A DNA stretch of 64,000 bases from Mycobacterium scrofulaceum (GTDB lineage: Bacteria; Actinomycetota; Actinomycetes; Mycobacteriales; Mycobacteriaceae): NCBI RefSeq assembly GCF_001667885.1, contig NZ_LZJW01000164.1:1-64000 (forward strand), written 5' to 3'. Positions 54,068 through 62,581 of the stretch are shown piece after piece; position 1 is the first letter of the stretch, and each line of letters starts with the position of its first letter. The notes under the pieces are model-generated. The model was not told the origin of the DNA. It saw nothing but the letters and a program-made list of their open reading frames with translations, and did not search any database. The position numbers and the translations under genes are program-made.

Positions 54068-54910
54068 CTAAGCGTCGGTCGAGTTGAGTGAGGGAAATTG
54101 CGGGGCCCGCTTCTCGAGGAAGCTGGTGATGCCTTCGATGACGTCCGGCCGCGGCATCGCTTCGTGCAGCAACACCTCGGCGCGCGAGGTGGCGTCGACG
54201 ACGTCCCGAGTCGCGTCGCCGTACACCTGCCGTTTGATCACTTCCATGGAGGCCGGCGAACAGTTGCGGGCGATGTCCTCGGCGTACTCCAGTGCACGCT
54301 TCATCAAATCCTCGGGCGGGAGCACTTCTTTGACCAGCCCGAGCTCGGCCGCCTCTTCGGCGAGGAAGGTGCGACCGCTCAGCAGCAGATCCAGGGCGAC
54401 GCCCCACGTGGTGAGGCGCGGGAGGATCCAGGAGATGCCGAACTCGGCGATCAGTCCGCGGCGGGCGAAGACCGCGGCGAACTTCGCGCCGGCCGCCGCG
54501 AATCGGACGTCGCACATGAGCGCCTGGGTCAGGCCGATGCCGACACACGCGCCGTTGATGGCCGCGATCACGGGCTTGCGCAGCGTGGTCACGAAATGCG
54601 GTGGCCGCTCGCCTACCAAGTCGGCGAGGTCGGTCTGCCTCGCCTTCTCCATCGTGTCGCCGTAGCTCGGCGCGGAACTCGGCGTGCCCAGGTATGCGCC
54701 GGCGCAGAAGCCTTTGCCCCGTCCGGTCACCACGATTATCCGGATGGCCGGGTCCCGTTCGGCGCGGTCGATCGCGGCGTAGAACCCGGCGGCGATGTCG
54801 GGGCCCCAGGCGTTGAGACGGTCCGGTCGGTTGAAGGTCAGTATCGCGACGCCGCTGGCGGTGGCCTCGTAGAGCACTGCGTCCTCGGAAGCGCCGTCGC
54901 TGCCGGACAT
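54068..54910 (-). CDS. Enoyl-CoA hydratase/isomerase (crotonase fold)
   Basis: 280 residues. Crotonase signature NGACVGIGLTQALMCDVRFA (oxyanion hole) and FARRGLIAEFGISWILPRL, with a Glu in the acid position. Hydrates or isomerises an enoyl-CoA. First gene of the operon reaching to 48076; operator site 5 is 54 bases upstream of its ATG. Confidence 0.92.
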   Translation of the reverse strand: MSGSDGASEDAVLYEATASGVAILTFNRPDRLNAWGPDIAAGFYAAIDRAERDPAIRIIVVTGRGKGFCAGAYLGTPSSAPSYGDTMEKARQTDLADLVGERPPHFVTTLRKPVIAAINGACVGIGLTQALMCDVRFAAAGAKFAAVFARRGLIAEFGISWILPRLTTWGVALDLLLSGRTFLAEEAAELGLVKEVLPPEDLMKRALEYAEDIARNCSPASMEVIKRQVYGDATRDVVDATSRAEVLLHEAMPRPDVIEGITSFLEKRAPQFPSLNSTDA

Positions 54911-54963
54911 CTACCCCGTTACCTCCCTCAGGATCGCCAACGAATCCGCGACTTTTGTACGCA

Positions 54964-54982
54964 TACTGTATACCTATCGGTA
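54964..54982. promoter_or_regulatory. 19-bp palindromic operator, site 5
   Basis: TACTGTATACCTATCGGTA, with a perfect left half and right half TNNCGGTA. It serves the six-gene operon starting at 54910. Confidence 0.6.
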
Positions 54983-55191
54983 CCGTTTTCCACAACCACC
55001 GTCGCGCCCCCACGACCCCGGCCGAACAGCGCGTTTCTGGCGACTGAACCGAGTGGTCGACGGCGGGACAGCGGCCCGTGAATCGGCGCGTAGCCCGCAG
55101 TGTGGCGAGCACCACGTCGCCACCACGTTTTCTTCGACCGCAGATCTGGGAAAGCGAACATAGATACCCACTAACAGGGAGGGAAAACGCC

Positions 55192-55431
55192 ATGGTGGAC
55201 ATCAAGAGCGGCCCGATCGAGGCCATCCAGGGCATCGTCGAGGCCGTCTTCGGTAAGGCCAAGGAGATCGTCGGCACGATCATCGGCCGCAACGATCTGG
55301 TCAACGAGGGTCAGGCGCAGCAGGACAAGGCCGACGCGCAGCGCAGCGCGGCCAAGAAGGAAGCGGCGGCCGAAAAGGCGCGCGGCAAGGCCAAGGCCGC
55401 GGAGGCGCGCGAGAAGGCCGAGCAGCAGTAA
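55192..55431 (+). CDS. Microaggregate-binding (CsbD-like) small protein
   Basis: 79 residues from ATG 55192 with AGGGAGGG 9 bases upstream. IIGRNDLVNEGQAQQDKADAQRSAA, then a strongly Lys/Ala/Glu helical tail (EKARGKAKAAEAREKAEQQ), as in mycobacterial microaggregate-binding protein 1, a stress-linked CsbD-type protein. It does not belong to the catabolic theme. Confidence 0.85.
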   Translation: MVDIKSGPIEAIQGIVEAVFGKAKEIVGTIIGRNDLVNEGQAQQDKADAQRSAAKKEAAAEKARGKAKAAEAREKAEQQ

Positions 55432-55446
55432 GCGATTGGCTCTACC

Positions 55447-55480
55447 AAGGGCCCGGTCACCGGCTGGTGGCCGGGCTCTT
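55447..55480 (+). terminator. Intrinsic-type terminator hairpin
   Basis: AAGGGCCCGGTCACC pairs with GGTGGCCGGGCTCTT (13 Watson-Crick plus 2 G-U in RNA) over a GGCT loop, 15 bases after the small protein gene's stop. Confidence 0.75.
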
Positions 55481-55521
55481 GCTCGTCAATCCACGTGTGA
55501 CGCAATCCTTTTGCAGAAAAG

Positions 55522-56529
55522 CTACGCCGCGAGGAGCCCGAGGCGGCGATACGCTCTTTCGATTTGCGACTTGGCTTCGGGCGGCAACTCCGCTTGCGGC
55601 GGGCGCGAGTGCGGATAGGCGCCGATCGGCAAACCCAGCAGCGAGGCGGCGTATTTGAACGCGCCGGCCCAATGGGTGAAGTAGTCGGGCCGCCCTGGGT
55701 AGCACGTCCACCACGATCCGACGTCGAGGTCGAACTGGTCCAGGCCCGACTCGCGGCCGAAGTCCATCGCCTCCAGCAGCTTGTCGTTTTGCACCAAATC
55801 CCAGTACTGGGAAAACAATCGCCGCTGCGGCGTCTCGAACAGGTAGCCCGCGGTGCCCAGTTGCGCGGGGCAGACGATCCCGTCACGTAGCCATCCCGCG
55901 CGGTATACCGTCTTGTCGCACTCCCACAGCACCAGGCCGGGCGCCAGCTCGTGCAGCAAGCGACTGCTCGCCGGCCGAAAGGCGCCCTCTTTGGTGGCGC
56001 ACACCGCAGGCACCTCGTCGTAGATCCGCGCACTTTCAGCCGCGGTCAGCACGTAGCCCGACGACGGCGAGTTGAACATGCCCAGGGCGACGTCGGTGCG
56101 CGAGGCGATGTACTTGAAGAATCGCAACACACCCTCGCCGCCGTGCACCTCCATCATCGGCGTCTGGATATACACGATGTCGGCGCCGGCCGCCTGGGCG
56201 TGCAGCGTCAGGTCCAGACAATCCTTCGCGGACATGGCCGCCGTGCACGCTTGCACCACAACGTCGGGGTTGGCGGCGCGGCCCTCTTCAATTGCCACCT
56301 CCAGCAAGCGCTTTCGCTCGTCGAGGGTCAACGACCAGAACTCGGACAGCCCGCTGGTGCACCACAGCATCGGGTGGCCGAGGTCGCCGACGCAGTAGCG
56401 GACCAGCGTCCGATATGCCTCCCAGTCGATGTCGTCCCCGTCCGGACCACAGAACGGGGTGTAGAGGGAGTCGCCGATTCCCCGCAGTGCCCCGCGCGCC
56501 CACGCGCGCGCCTCGCTTGCCGTCGCCAC
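55522..56529 (-). CDS. DapA-superfamily aldolase/lyase
   Basis: 335 residues from GTG 56529. DHDPS/NAL fold: CTSGLSEFWSLTLDER, a Schiff-base Lys in VCATKEGAF, and MFNSPSSGY where most members have YNxP. The catalytic Tyr is thus Phe, so it is not a lysine-biosynthesis enzyme. Aromatic-pathway hydratase-aldolases are a closer model. Same strand as the SDR 56572. Confidence 0.87.
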   Translation of the reverse strand: MATASEARAWARGALRGIGDSLYTPFCGPDGDDIDWEAYRTLVRYCVGDLGHPMLWCTSGLSEFWSLTLDERKRLLEVAIEEGRAANPDVVVQACTAAMSAKDCLDLTLHAQAAGADIVYIQTPMMEVHGGEGVLRFFKYIASRTDVALGMFNSPSSGYVLTAAESARIYDEVPAVCATKEGAFRPASSRLLHELAPGLVLWECDKTVYRAGWLRDGIVCPAQLGTAGYLFETPQRRLFSQYWDLVQNDKLLEAMDFGRESGLDQFDLDVGSWWTCYPGRPDYFTHWAGAFKYAASLLGLPIGAYPHSRPPQAELPPEAKSQIERAYRRLGLLAA

Positions 56530-56571
56530 AATCGACCCCTTCTCCTCAGCCGAGCGTCTAGATCTGGGCGG

Positions 56572-57369
56572 TCAGGTGAAGTCCGAACCGCCGTCGACGT
56601 TGATGTTGGCCCCGGTCATGTAGGAGTTGCGTCGCGAGGCGAGGAAGGCGACCACCGGCCCGATCTCCTCCGGCAGGCCCGCCCGCGGCATGTGCGCGGG
56701 ATGGCCAAAGTGTTTGGCAATGGCCTCCATCAGCGCGTAGGGGTCGTCACCGTCGACACCGACCGACTTGGCCCATCCGACCAGAGACTCGGATGCGATG
56801 CTGCCGGGCGACACCACGTTGACCAAGATCTCGTCCTTGGCCAACAGCAACGAGAGGTTTTTCGACACACTCGTCAACATCGACTTGGCCGCCGTGTAGG
56901 CGGGCAGCATGACGCTCTGCCGCTGGGTCGAGTGGGCCGAGAAGTTGACGATCCGTGCCCATGGCGCCTTGCGCAGCAGCGGAAGCGCCGCGCGGACGCA
57001 CCGAACCATTCCCATCACGCCGTCTTCGACGGCCTGGCGCCACTGCTCGTCGGTCAGTTCGTCGAACGTGCCCGCCGCGCCGGGCCCCACCGTGTTGACG
57101 AGCACATTGATCTCGCCGCCCCAACGCCGCCCGATTTCGGCGAACGCCTTATCGACCTGACCGGCGTCGCCGATGTCCGCGACCACCGCGACGACATCGG
57201 GGCTACCTCGCGACGTCAGATCCGCAACCGCTGTGTCGAGCGCCTCACGGCCGCGGCCGACCAATGCCACCCGGGCACTCTCGTCGGCGAGGCAACGGGC
57301 CGCCGCCAAACCCATCCCGCGGCTACCACCGACGACAACCGTTGCGGCATTCGCCAGGCCTAGATCCAT
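56572..57369 (-). CDS. Short-chain dehydrogenase/reductase
   Basis: 265 residues. GGSRGMGLA cofactor loop, NTVGPGAAG, Ser in NFSAHST and YTAAK catalytic pair; INVDGG end. NAD(P)-dependent. Divergent from TetR 57606 with operator site 6 in between; 42 bases ahead of the aldolase gene, so probably co-transcribed. Confidence 0.92.
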   Translation of the reverse strand: MDLGLANAATVVVGGSRGMGLAAARCLADESARVALVGRGREALDTAVADLTSRGSPDVVAVVADIGDAGQVDKAFAEIGRRWGGEINVLVNTVGPGAAGTFDELTDEQWRQAVEDGVMGMVRCVRAALPLLRKAPWARIVNFSAHSTQRQSVMLPAYTAAKSMLTSVSKNLSLLLAKDEILVNVVSPGSIASESLVGWAKSVGVDGDDPYALMEAIAKHFGHPAHMPRAGLPEEIGPVVAFLASRRNSYMTGANINVDGGSDFT

Positions 57370-57455
57370 GGCAAATCCCGTGGCCTATCGGAGGACTCGG
57401 TCAATGGCTTGTGCCCGGTCATCTTCGCCCGTCCAGCCTTCGTTACCAAAAAGCC

Positions 57456-57474
57456 TACGATAGGTATTACAGTA
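57456..57474. promoter_or_regulatory. 19-bp palindromic operator, site 6
   Basis: TACGATAGGTATTACAGTA (minus strand TACTGTAATACCTATCGTA). Right half perfect. It lies between SDR 57369 and the TetR gene 57606, so the TetR likely represses itself and the SDR. Confidence 0.65.
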
Positions 57475-57605
57475 GCAGATGGAAAAACGCACGGAAGCCC
57501 GGTTGACGGCCATCGTCGAGCGGCAACACCCGCACGTATGCGCAGGTGAGTTGGCACGGCTCTCCGACCGCATGCACAGGATACATCGTGATGGAGGTGC
57601 CCGTA

Positions 57606-58403
57606 GTGGCAAAGCAGGCTACCGCCGACAAGCGTCAACGACGCGAGCGCGGATCCATCAATCCCGATGACATCATCAGTGGCGCATTCGAACTCGCAGA
57701 GCAGGTGTCGATCGACAACTTGAGCATGCCGCTGCTCGGCAAACATCTGGGCGTCGGCGTCACCAGCATCTACTGGTACTTCCGTAAGAAGGACGATCTG
57801 CTCAACGCGATGACCGACCGCGCGCTGAGCAAGTACGTGTTCGCCACTCCCTACGTCGAGGCCAGCGACTGGCGCGAGACGTTGCGCAACCATGCGCGCC
57901 TGATGCGGAAAACGTTCATGGGCAACCCGATTCTGTGCGACCTGATTCTGATTCGGGCCGCGCTCAGCCCGAAGGCGGCGCGACTGGGCGCCGAGGAGAT
58001 GGAGAAGGCGATCGCCAACCTGGTCGAAGCCGGCCTTACTCCAGAGGATGCCTTCGACACCTACTCGGCGGTTTCGGTGCACGTCCGCGGATCGGTGGTG
58101 CTGCAGCGGCTCTACGAAAAGAACCAGTCCACCGATGAGGGCGCGCGCGCCATCGAGGACGCCGTCGCCATCGACCCGGAGAAGACTCCACTGCTGGCGC
58201 AGGTGAGCCGCATCGGCCATCGGATCGGCGCCCCGGACGAGACCAACTTCGAGTACGGCCTCGGCTGCATCCTCGATCACGCCAGCCGGTTGATCGAGGA
58301 GGGCAAAGGAGCCAAAGGCGGCAAGGCGGCGCCGTCACGGGCCCGCAAGGCCGCCAAGGCGCCCGGGTCGCGCGCGCGGACCAAGGCCCCGGCCGCGCGC
58401 TAG
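57606..58403 (+). CDS. TetR family regulator with basic C-terminal tail
   Basis: 265 residues from GTG 57606, with GGAGG 8 bases upstream; ATG 57591 adds five residues. HTH residues near 30-55: LSMPLLGKHLGVGVTSIYWYF. The ligand domain extends to ~235, followed by a Lys/Arg/Ala-rich tail (KGGKAAPSRARKAAKAPG...) of about 30 residues, resembling the basic tails of mycobacterial nucleoid proteins. Lying next to operator site 6, it is the best candidate for the repressor of the seven-site regulon. A short upstream frame (57479-57670) overlaps its start. Confidence 0.9.
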   Translation: MAKQATADKRQRRERGSINPDDIISGAFELAEQVSIDNLSMPLLGKHLGVGVTSIYWYFRKKDDLLNAMTDRALSKYVFATPYVEASDWRETLRNHARLMRKTFMGNPILCDLILIRAALSPKAARLGAEEMEKAIANLVEAGLTPEDAFDTYSAVSVHVRGSVVLQRLYEKNQSTDEGARAIEDAVAIDPEKTPLLAQVSRIGHRIGAPDETNFEYGLGCILDHASRLIEEGKGAKGGKAAPSRARKAAKAPGSRARTKAPAAR

Positions 58404-58421
58404 CCCACACGAATCGGCTTA

Positions 58422-59321
58422 CTACACCTCGGGTTCCGGCACGTCGAAGTATTCGTCGCGGAGCCGGAACGCTTCCTTGGTCCCGTGCTGCGCGCGGGTT
58501 TTGACGAAGTTGAACTCTCCCGGCCCGAATTGCAGATTGGTGCCGAAGGCGTGAAAGAGGTAGCTGGCCACTTCCTCGCCCTGGTATGCCTGACTCTGTT
58601 CGACGAGACGGAACGCCTCCTTGGCGATGACCACCCCGTCGGCGGGCATCTTCGCCGCCTTCTCTGCCCAGTACCGCGCCCGAGCGGGTACCGCGGCGGA
58701 ATCGCATGTGTCGGTGAAGATCCCGAGATGCTCGAGCTCGCCCGCCTCGACGACGTCACCGGTCAGCAGCAGTCGCCGGGCCAGCACGGGGCCGAGGCGG
58801 TGGAAGAACATGTGCAGGCTGCCGAGAGCGGGCCCGAGAAAGCGGGTCGCCGGCATGCCTATCTTGGTGTCGCGTGCTATCACGGAGATGTCGGTCATCA
58901 GCGCCATTTCGAAGCCGCCGCCGAGCGCGTAGCCGGCGATCTCGCCCACCGTGACCTTCGGGAAGCCCATGAAGTTGTGGTAGAAGCCAAAAGACTTACG
59001 GTCCACGGTGAGTCGCCGGCGCTGACTGGGACGGCGCTTGGCCGGCGCGTCGTCACCGTCGGTTTTGCTTGGCGTGCCGTACCAGCCATACGCGTTGTTC
59101 ATGTCGGCCCCGGTGGAGAAGACTCCCCCGGCGCCGCGCAACAGCACCACCGTCAGATCGTCGTCTTCGGCCACCTCGTCAAGGCATCGGGCGACCGTCT
59201 CGCGCATCGCGGCGTCATACGAATTGCGTTGGGCCGGATTGTTCAGCGTGATCGTGGCGATGCGGCGGTCGCGGTCGACCTCGAACAGCACGCGATCGTC
59301 CGAGGAGTTCGGGGAAGTCAT
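58422..59321 (-). CDS. Enoyl-CoA hydratase/isomerase family protein
   Basis: 299 residues from ATG 59321, which overlaps the hotdog gene's stop (ATGA). GYALGGGFEMALMTDISV gives the oxyanion hole and FLGPALGSLHMF the acid-residue loop; a basic insertion (AKRRPSQRRRL) lies near residue 95. Crotonase superfamily, exact reaction unknown. Confidence 0.9.
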   Translation of the reverse strand: MTSPNSSDDRVLFEVDRDRRIATITLNNPAQRNSYDAAMRETVARCLDEVAEDDDLTVVLLRGAGGVFSTGADMNNAYGWYGTPSKTDGDDAPAKRRPSQRRRLTVDRKSFGFYHNFMGFPKVTVGEIAGYALGGGFEMALMTDISVIARDTKIGMPATRFLGPALGSLHMFFHRLGPVLARRLLLTGDVVEAGELEHLGIFTDTCDSAAVPARARYWAEKAAKMPADGVVIAKEAFRLVEQSQAYQGEEVASYLFHAFGTNLQFGPGEFNFVKTRAQHGTKEAFRLRDEYFDVPEPEV

Positions 59322-60025
59322 CTGTCGGACTCCTTTCGCCGCCTGCCGAATTGAAACCCGGCCAGCTTTTCCGGCGGTGACGCCAACGTGGTCACCTCGC
59401 CGGTGCAGAGCACTTCGTCGTCGAGCAGCAGCCGAGCCGTCGACGCGATCCCGCGTTCGATCTGCGAGCGAGCGATGTCGAACCGCAGGTCGGTCAACAC
59501 CGGTGTCGGCCGGCGAAACGTCACCGCCAGCGACCGCGTCTTCCCGGACAGGCCCGTGACGCAGTTGTGGTGCTGAATGACGCAGTCGAAGAAAACGCCC
59601 AAAAAGCCCCCGTGCACCAATCCCGGTGGGCCCTCGTAGACCAGGGGAAAGTTGACCCGCCCGGTCGCCTTGTCGGCATCGAGTTCGTCGAACAGGTACT
59701 CCGGAAAGCACGGGTTGTAGGCGCCGACGTCGGTGGCGTGGTTGAGGTAGACCCGTCGGGGATCGTCGGCGATGTCACCGATCCGCGGCGCGTTGTCCTC
59801 GGGCGCCGCGGCGGACAGTTCGTGCTCCCACTGCGCGAACTTCTCGAGCATGGTGTCGACCGTCGGATGCGGATGTTCCAGTGCGACCAGCAGTGAGCTC
59901 AGGCGCCGCATGGCGCCGGCCGCGGCCACGGTCTGGTCCAGGGGCCGCTCGCCGAACCTGGCGTCGCCGGTGGGCGTCGACCCGGGCGCGGCCCGCCGCT
60001 GGGCTCCGCCCTCCTGCATGGCCAT
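59318..60025 (-). CDS. Hotdog-fold thioesterase-like protein
   Basis: 235 residues. YEGPPGLVHGGFLGVFFDCV is the PaaI/4HBT-like hotdog motif, preceded by a ~100-residue helical region. Divergent from ECH 60159, with operator site 7 between, and coupled to ECH 58422. Confidence 0.86.
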   Translation of the reverse strand: MAMQEGGAQRRAAPGSTPTGDARFGERPLDQTVAAAGAMRRLSSLLVALEHPHPTVDTMLEKFAQWEHELSAAAPEDNAPRIGDIADDPRRVYLNHATDVGAYNPCFPEYLFDELDADKATGRVNFPLVYEGPPGLVHGGFLGVFFDCVIQHHNCVTGLSGKTRSLAVTFRRPTPVLTDLRFDIARSQIERGIASTARLLLDDEVLCTGEVTTLASPPEKLAGFQFGRRRKESDR

Positions 60026-60115
60026 GCTTGATCTCTTTTCGCTTGGGTTTCCGGCCCGGCTATTTCCGGCGGCAGCGTACCCTGCTAACTTATACAGCGT
60101 ATCAATCGTATTGCC

Positions 60116-60134
60116 TACTGTATGGGTAACCGTA
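60116..60134. promoter_or_regulatory. 19-bp palindromic operator, site 7
   Basis: TACTGTATGGGTAACCGTA: left half perfect, right half TAACCGTA. It ends 24 bases before the GTG of ECH 60159 and is 90 bases from the divergent hotdog start. A further TATACAG half-site lies at 60091. Confidence 0.65.
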
Positions 60135-60158
60135 TCGGCAGAAAGGCCGGATCCGACG

Positions 60159-60971
60159 GTGAGTCAGGGGGCCGACGCGGCCGGTGCCGACGGTTCGGTG
60201 GCAACGCACCGAGACGGCGCGATCTTGCGGATAGCGCTTGATCGACCGGGGCGGCGAAATTCGCTGAGCGAGGCCATGATTGGGTCATTGGTGGATGCGC
60301 TGACGACAGCCGCCGCCGACGATTCACTCAGGGCGATCCTCATCCGGGGCGGTGATGACTTCTGTGCCGGGGTGGACTGGGTCGCCACCAACGACCGGCA
60401 GCGGCCCCGCACCGGCGATCTGGTGCGGCGGATCCCCCATGGCGCCCACCGGGTCATCGAACTCGTCGCGAGCATCCAGCTGCCGGTGCTGTGCAGCGTG
60501 CGGGGATGGGCAGCGGGGTTCGGCTGCAACCTCGCGCTGGCCGCCGACTTCACCATCGCCGCCTCCGACGCGGTGTTCTGGGAGCCCTTCATCGACCGCG
60601 GCTTCAGCCCCGATTCGGGCGCCACCTGGCTGCTGCCCCGGCTGATCGGCCTCGCGCGGGCGAGGCGAATGTTGTTGCTCGGTGAGAAGCTCGGCGCCGT
60701 CGACGCGGCCGACTGGGGACTGATTCACCAGGCGGTGAGCCCCGGCGAGCTCGACGACGCCGCCGAGGTGTTGCTCGAACGGCTGGCGTCCGGGCCGACG
60801 GCGGCGATGGGGCTGGCCAAGCAGGCGCTGAGCTTCGGCCAGCACGCGACGCTGAGCGAATCGATGACCCAGGAGCTGTTCAACCTCGAACTGTCCTGCC
60901 GCACAGCGGACTTCAAGGAGGGCTTGGAAGCCTTCCGGCAGCGACGCACACCGAAATTCCAGGGCAGATGA
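60159..60971 (+). CDS. Enoyl-CoA hydratase/isomerase family protein
   Basis: 270 residues from GTG 60159 (GAAAGG 12 bases upstream). RGWAAGFGCNLALAADFTIA oxyanion motif and FIDRGFSPDSGATWLLPRL with Asp in the acid position. First of four plus-strand genes (three crotonases and a ligase) tightly spaced to the window end. Confidence 0.92.
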   Translation: MSQGADAAGADGSVATHRDGAILRIALDRPGRRNSLSEAMIGSLVDALTTAAADDSLRAILIRGGDDFCAGVDWVATNDRQRPRTGDLVRRIPHGAHRVIELVASIQLPVLCSVRGWAAGFGCNLALAADFTIAASDAVFWEPFIDRGFSPDSGATWLLPRLIGLARARRMLLLGEKLGAVDAADWGLIHQAVSPGELDDAAEVLLERLASGPTAAMGLAKQALSFGQHATLSESMTQELFNLELSCRTADFKEGLEAFRQRRTPKFQGR

Positions 60972-60980
60972 GGGAACAGG

Positions 60981-61793
60981 ATGCCTACTGACTCGTTCGA
61001 CACCATCACCTACGACGTCGACGGGCATACCGCCACCATCGCGCTGAACCGCCCGGAGGCCCTCAACGCGCTCAGCCCGCACATGATCACCGAGTTGCGG
61101 GCGGCCTACGACGAGGCCGAAAACGACGACAAGGTATGGCTGACCATCGTGACCGGGACGGGTCGCGCGTTCTGCACCGGCGCCGACGTCAAGGCCATTC
61201 CCGAAGACGGCAAGGTGATCTACGAACGCCCGTACCTGTCGACTTACGACCAATGGGAGGCGCCACAGGAGGGCACCCCGCCGTTTCGCACGGCCGCCAA
61301 GCCCGTGATCACTGCGGTCAACGGGTTGTGCTGTGGCGCCGGCATGGACTGGGTCACCACATCGGACATCGTGATCGCGTCGGAACAAGCCACATTCTTC
61401 GATCCGCATGTGAGCATCGGGTTGGTGGCCGGACGCGAGATGGTGCGGGTGTCGCGCGTGCTGCCCCGCTCGATCGCCCTGCGGATGGCGTTGATGGGCA
61501 AGCACGAACGGATGAGCGCACACCGCGCCTACGAACTCGGCTTGGTGAGCGAGGTCGTCGAACACGACCGGCTTCTCGAGCGGGCGCGCGAGATTGCCGA
61601 CATCGTCAACTCCAACGCGCCGCTGGCGGTCCGGGGAACTCGGCTGGCCATCGTCAAGGGCCTCAATGTCCCGCTGCACGAAGCCGAGATCATGGCGGAA
61701 ACGTTCCGCGAGCGCGTGTTGCGCACCGAGGACGCGGCCGAAGGGCCCAAGGCCTTCGTGGAGAAACGCAAGCCGGATTGGCAATGCCGATGA
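60981..61793 (+). CDS. Enoyl-CoA hydratase/isomerase family protein
   Basis: 270 residues. NGLCCGAGMDWVTTSDIVIA and VSIGLVAGREMVRVSRVLPR; the acid position holds Arg-Glu rather than the standard Glu spacing. The stop overlaps the next start (ATGA). Confidence 0.9.
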   Translation: MPTDSFDTITYDVDGHTATIALNRPEALNALSPHMITELRAAYDEAENDDKVWLTIVTGTGRAFCTGADVKAIPEDGKVIYERPYLSTYDQWEAPQEGTPPFRTAAKPVITAVNGLCCGAGMDWVTTSDIVIASEQATFFDPHVSIGLVAGREMVRVSRVLPRSIALRMALMGKHERMSAHRAYELGLVSEVVEHDRLLERAREIADIVNSNAPLAVRGTRLAIVKGLNVPLHEAEIMAETFRERVLRTEDAAEGPKAFVEKRKPDWQCR

Positions 61794-62581
61794 CGTTCGA
61801 GACCATCCTGCTCGACATCGACAAGACCGCCCGGGTCGCGACGATCACGCTGAACCGGCCGGGGCAGTTGAACGCGTTCAACCGCACCATGTGTGAGGAG
61901 ATGGCCGAAGCCTGGCGCACGGTCAAACTCGATGACTCAGTCAACGCTGTCGTGCTGAGGGCGGCCGGTGATCGTGCGTTCAGCGCCGGACTGGATGTCA
62001 AGACGCCCTACGGGCAGCCCGAAAACATCTGGAACCACGAGGATCCCGGCGAGTCGCTCAGCCCCAAGTGGCAGAAGATGTGGAAGCCGGTCGTGTGCGC
62101 CGTTCAGGGGATGTGCACCGCGGGCGCGTTCTACTTCATCAACGAATCGGACGTGGTCATCTGCGCGGAGGACGCCACCTTCTTCGACTCGCACGTGTCG
62201 GCCGGCCTGGTCTGCGCCTTGGAACCGATCGGTTTGATGAGGCGGATCGGCTTGGGCGAGACGCTGCGCATCGCGCTGATGGGTAACGACGAACGGGTCG
62301 GCGCCGACACCGCGCTACGGATCGGATTGGTATCAGAGGTGGTCCCCGCCGCCCGGCTGTGGGACCGCGCGCACGAAATCGCCACGACCATCGCCGCGAA
62401 GCCCCCGACCGCGACGCAGGGCACGGTGAAGGCGATTTGGGAATCGCTCGACAAGCCATATCGGGCGGCGCTCGAGCAGGGGCTGATCTACACCCGGCTG
62501 GGCAATCCGCTCGGCACCGCCGAACTCGCCGCCCAGAAGGCCGACGGCGAAGGTGCGGCGCATACTCCAAAGATTCGCTGA
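61790..62581 (+). CDS. Enoyl-CoA hydratase/isomerase family protein
   Basis: 263 residues from ATG 61790 (ATGA overlap); ATG 61784 is the alternative. QGMCTAGAFYFINESDVVIC replaces the usual glycine-rich oxyanion segment and VSAGLVCALEPIGLMRRIG the acid loop. Its stop overlaps the ligase start by one base (TGATG). Confidence 0.9.
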   Translation: MTFETILLDIDKTARVATITLNRPGQLNAFNRTMCEEMAEAWRTVKLDDSVNAVVLRAAGDRAFSAGLDVKTPYGQPENIWNHEDPGESLSPKWQKMWKPVVCAVQGMCTAGAFYFINESDVVICAEDATFFDSHVSAGLVCALEPIGLMRRIGLGETLRIALMGNDERVGADTALRIGLVSEVVPAARLWDRAHEIATTIAAKPPTATQGTVKAIWESLDKPYRAALEQGLIYTRLGNPLGTAELAAQKADGEGAAHTPKIR

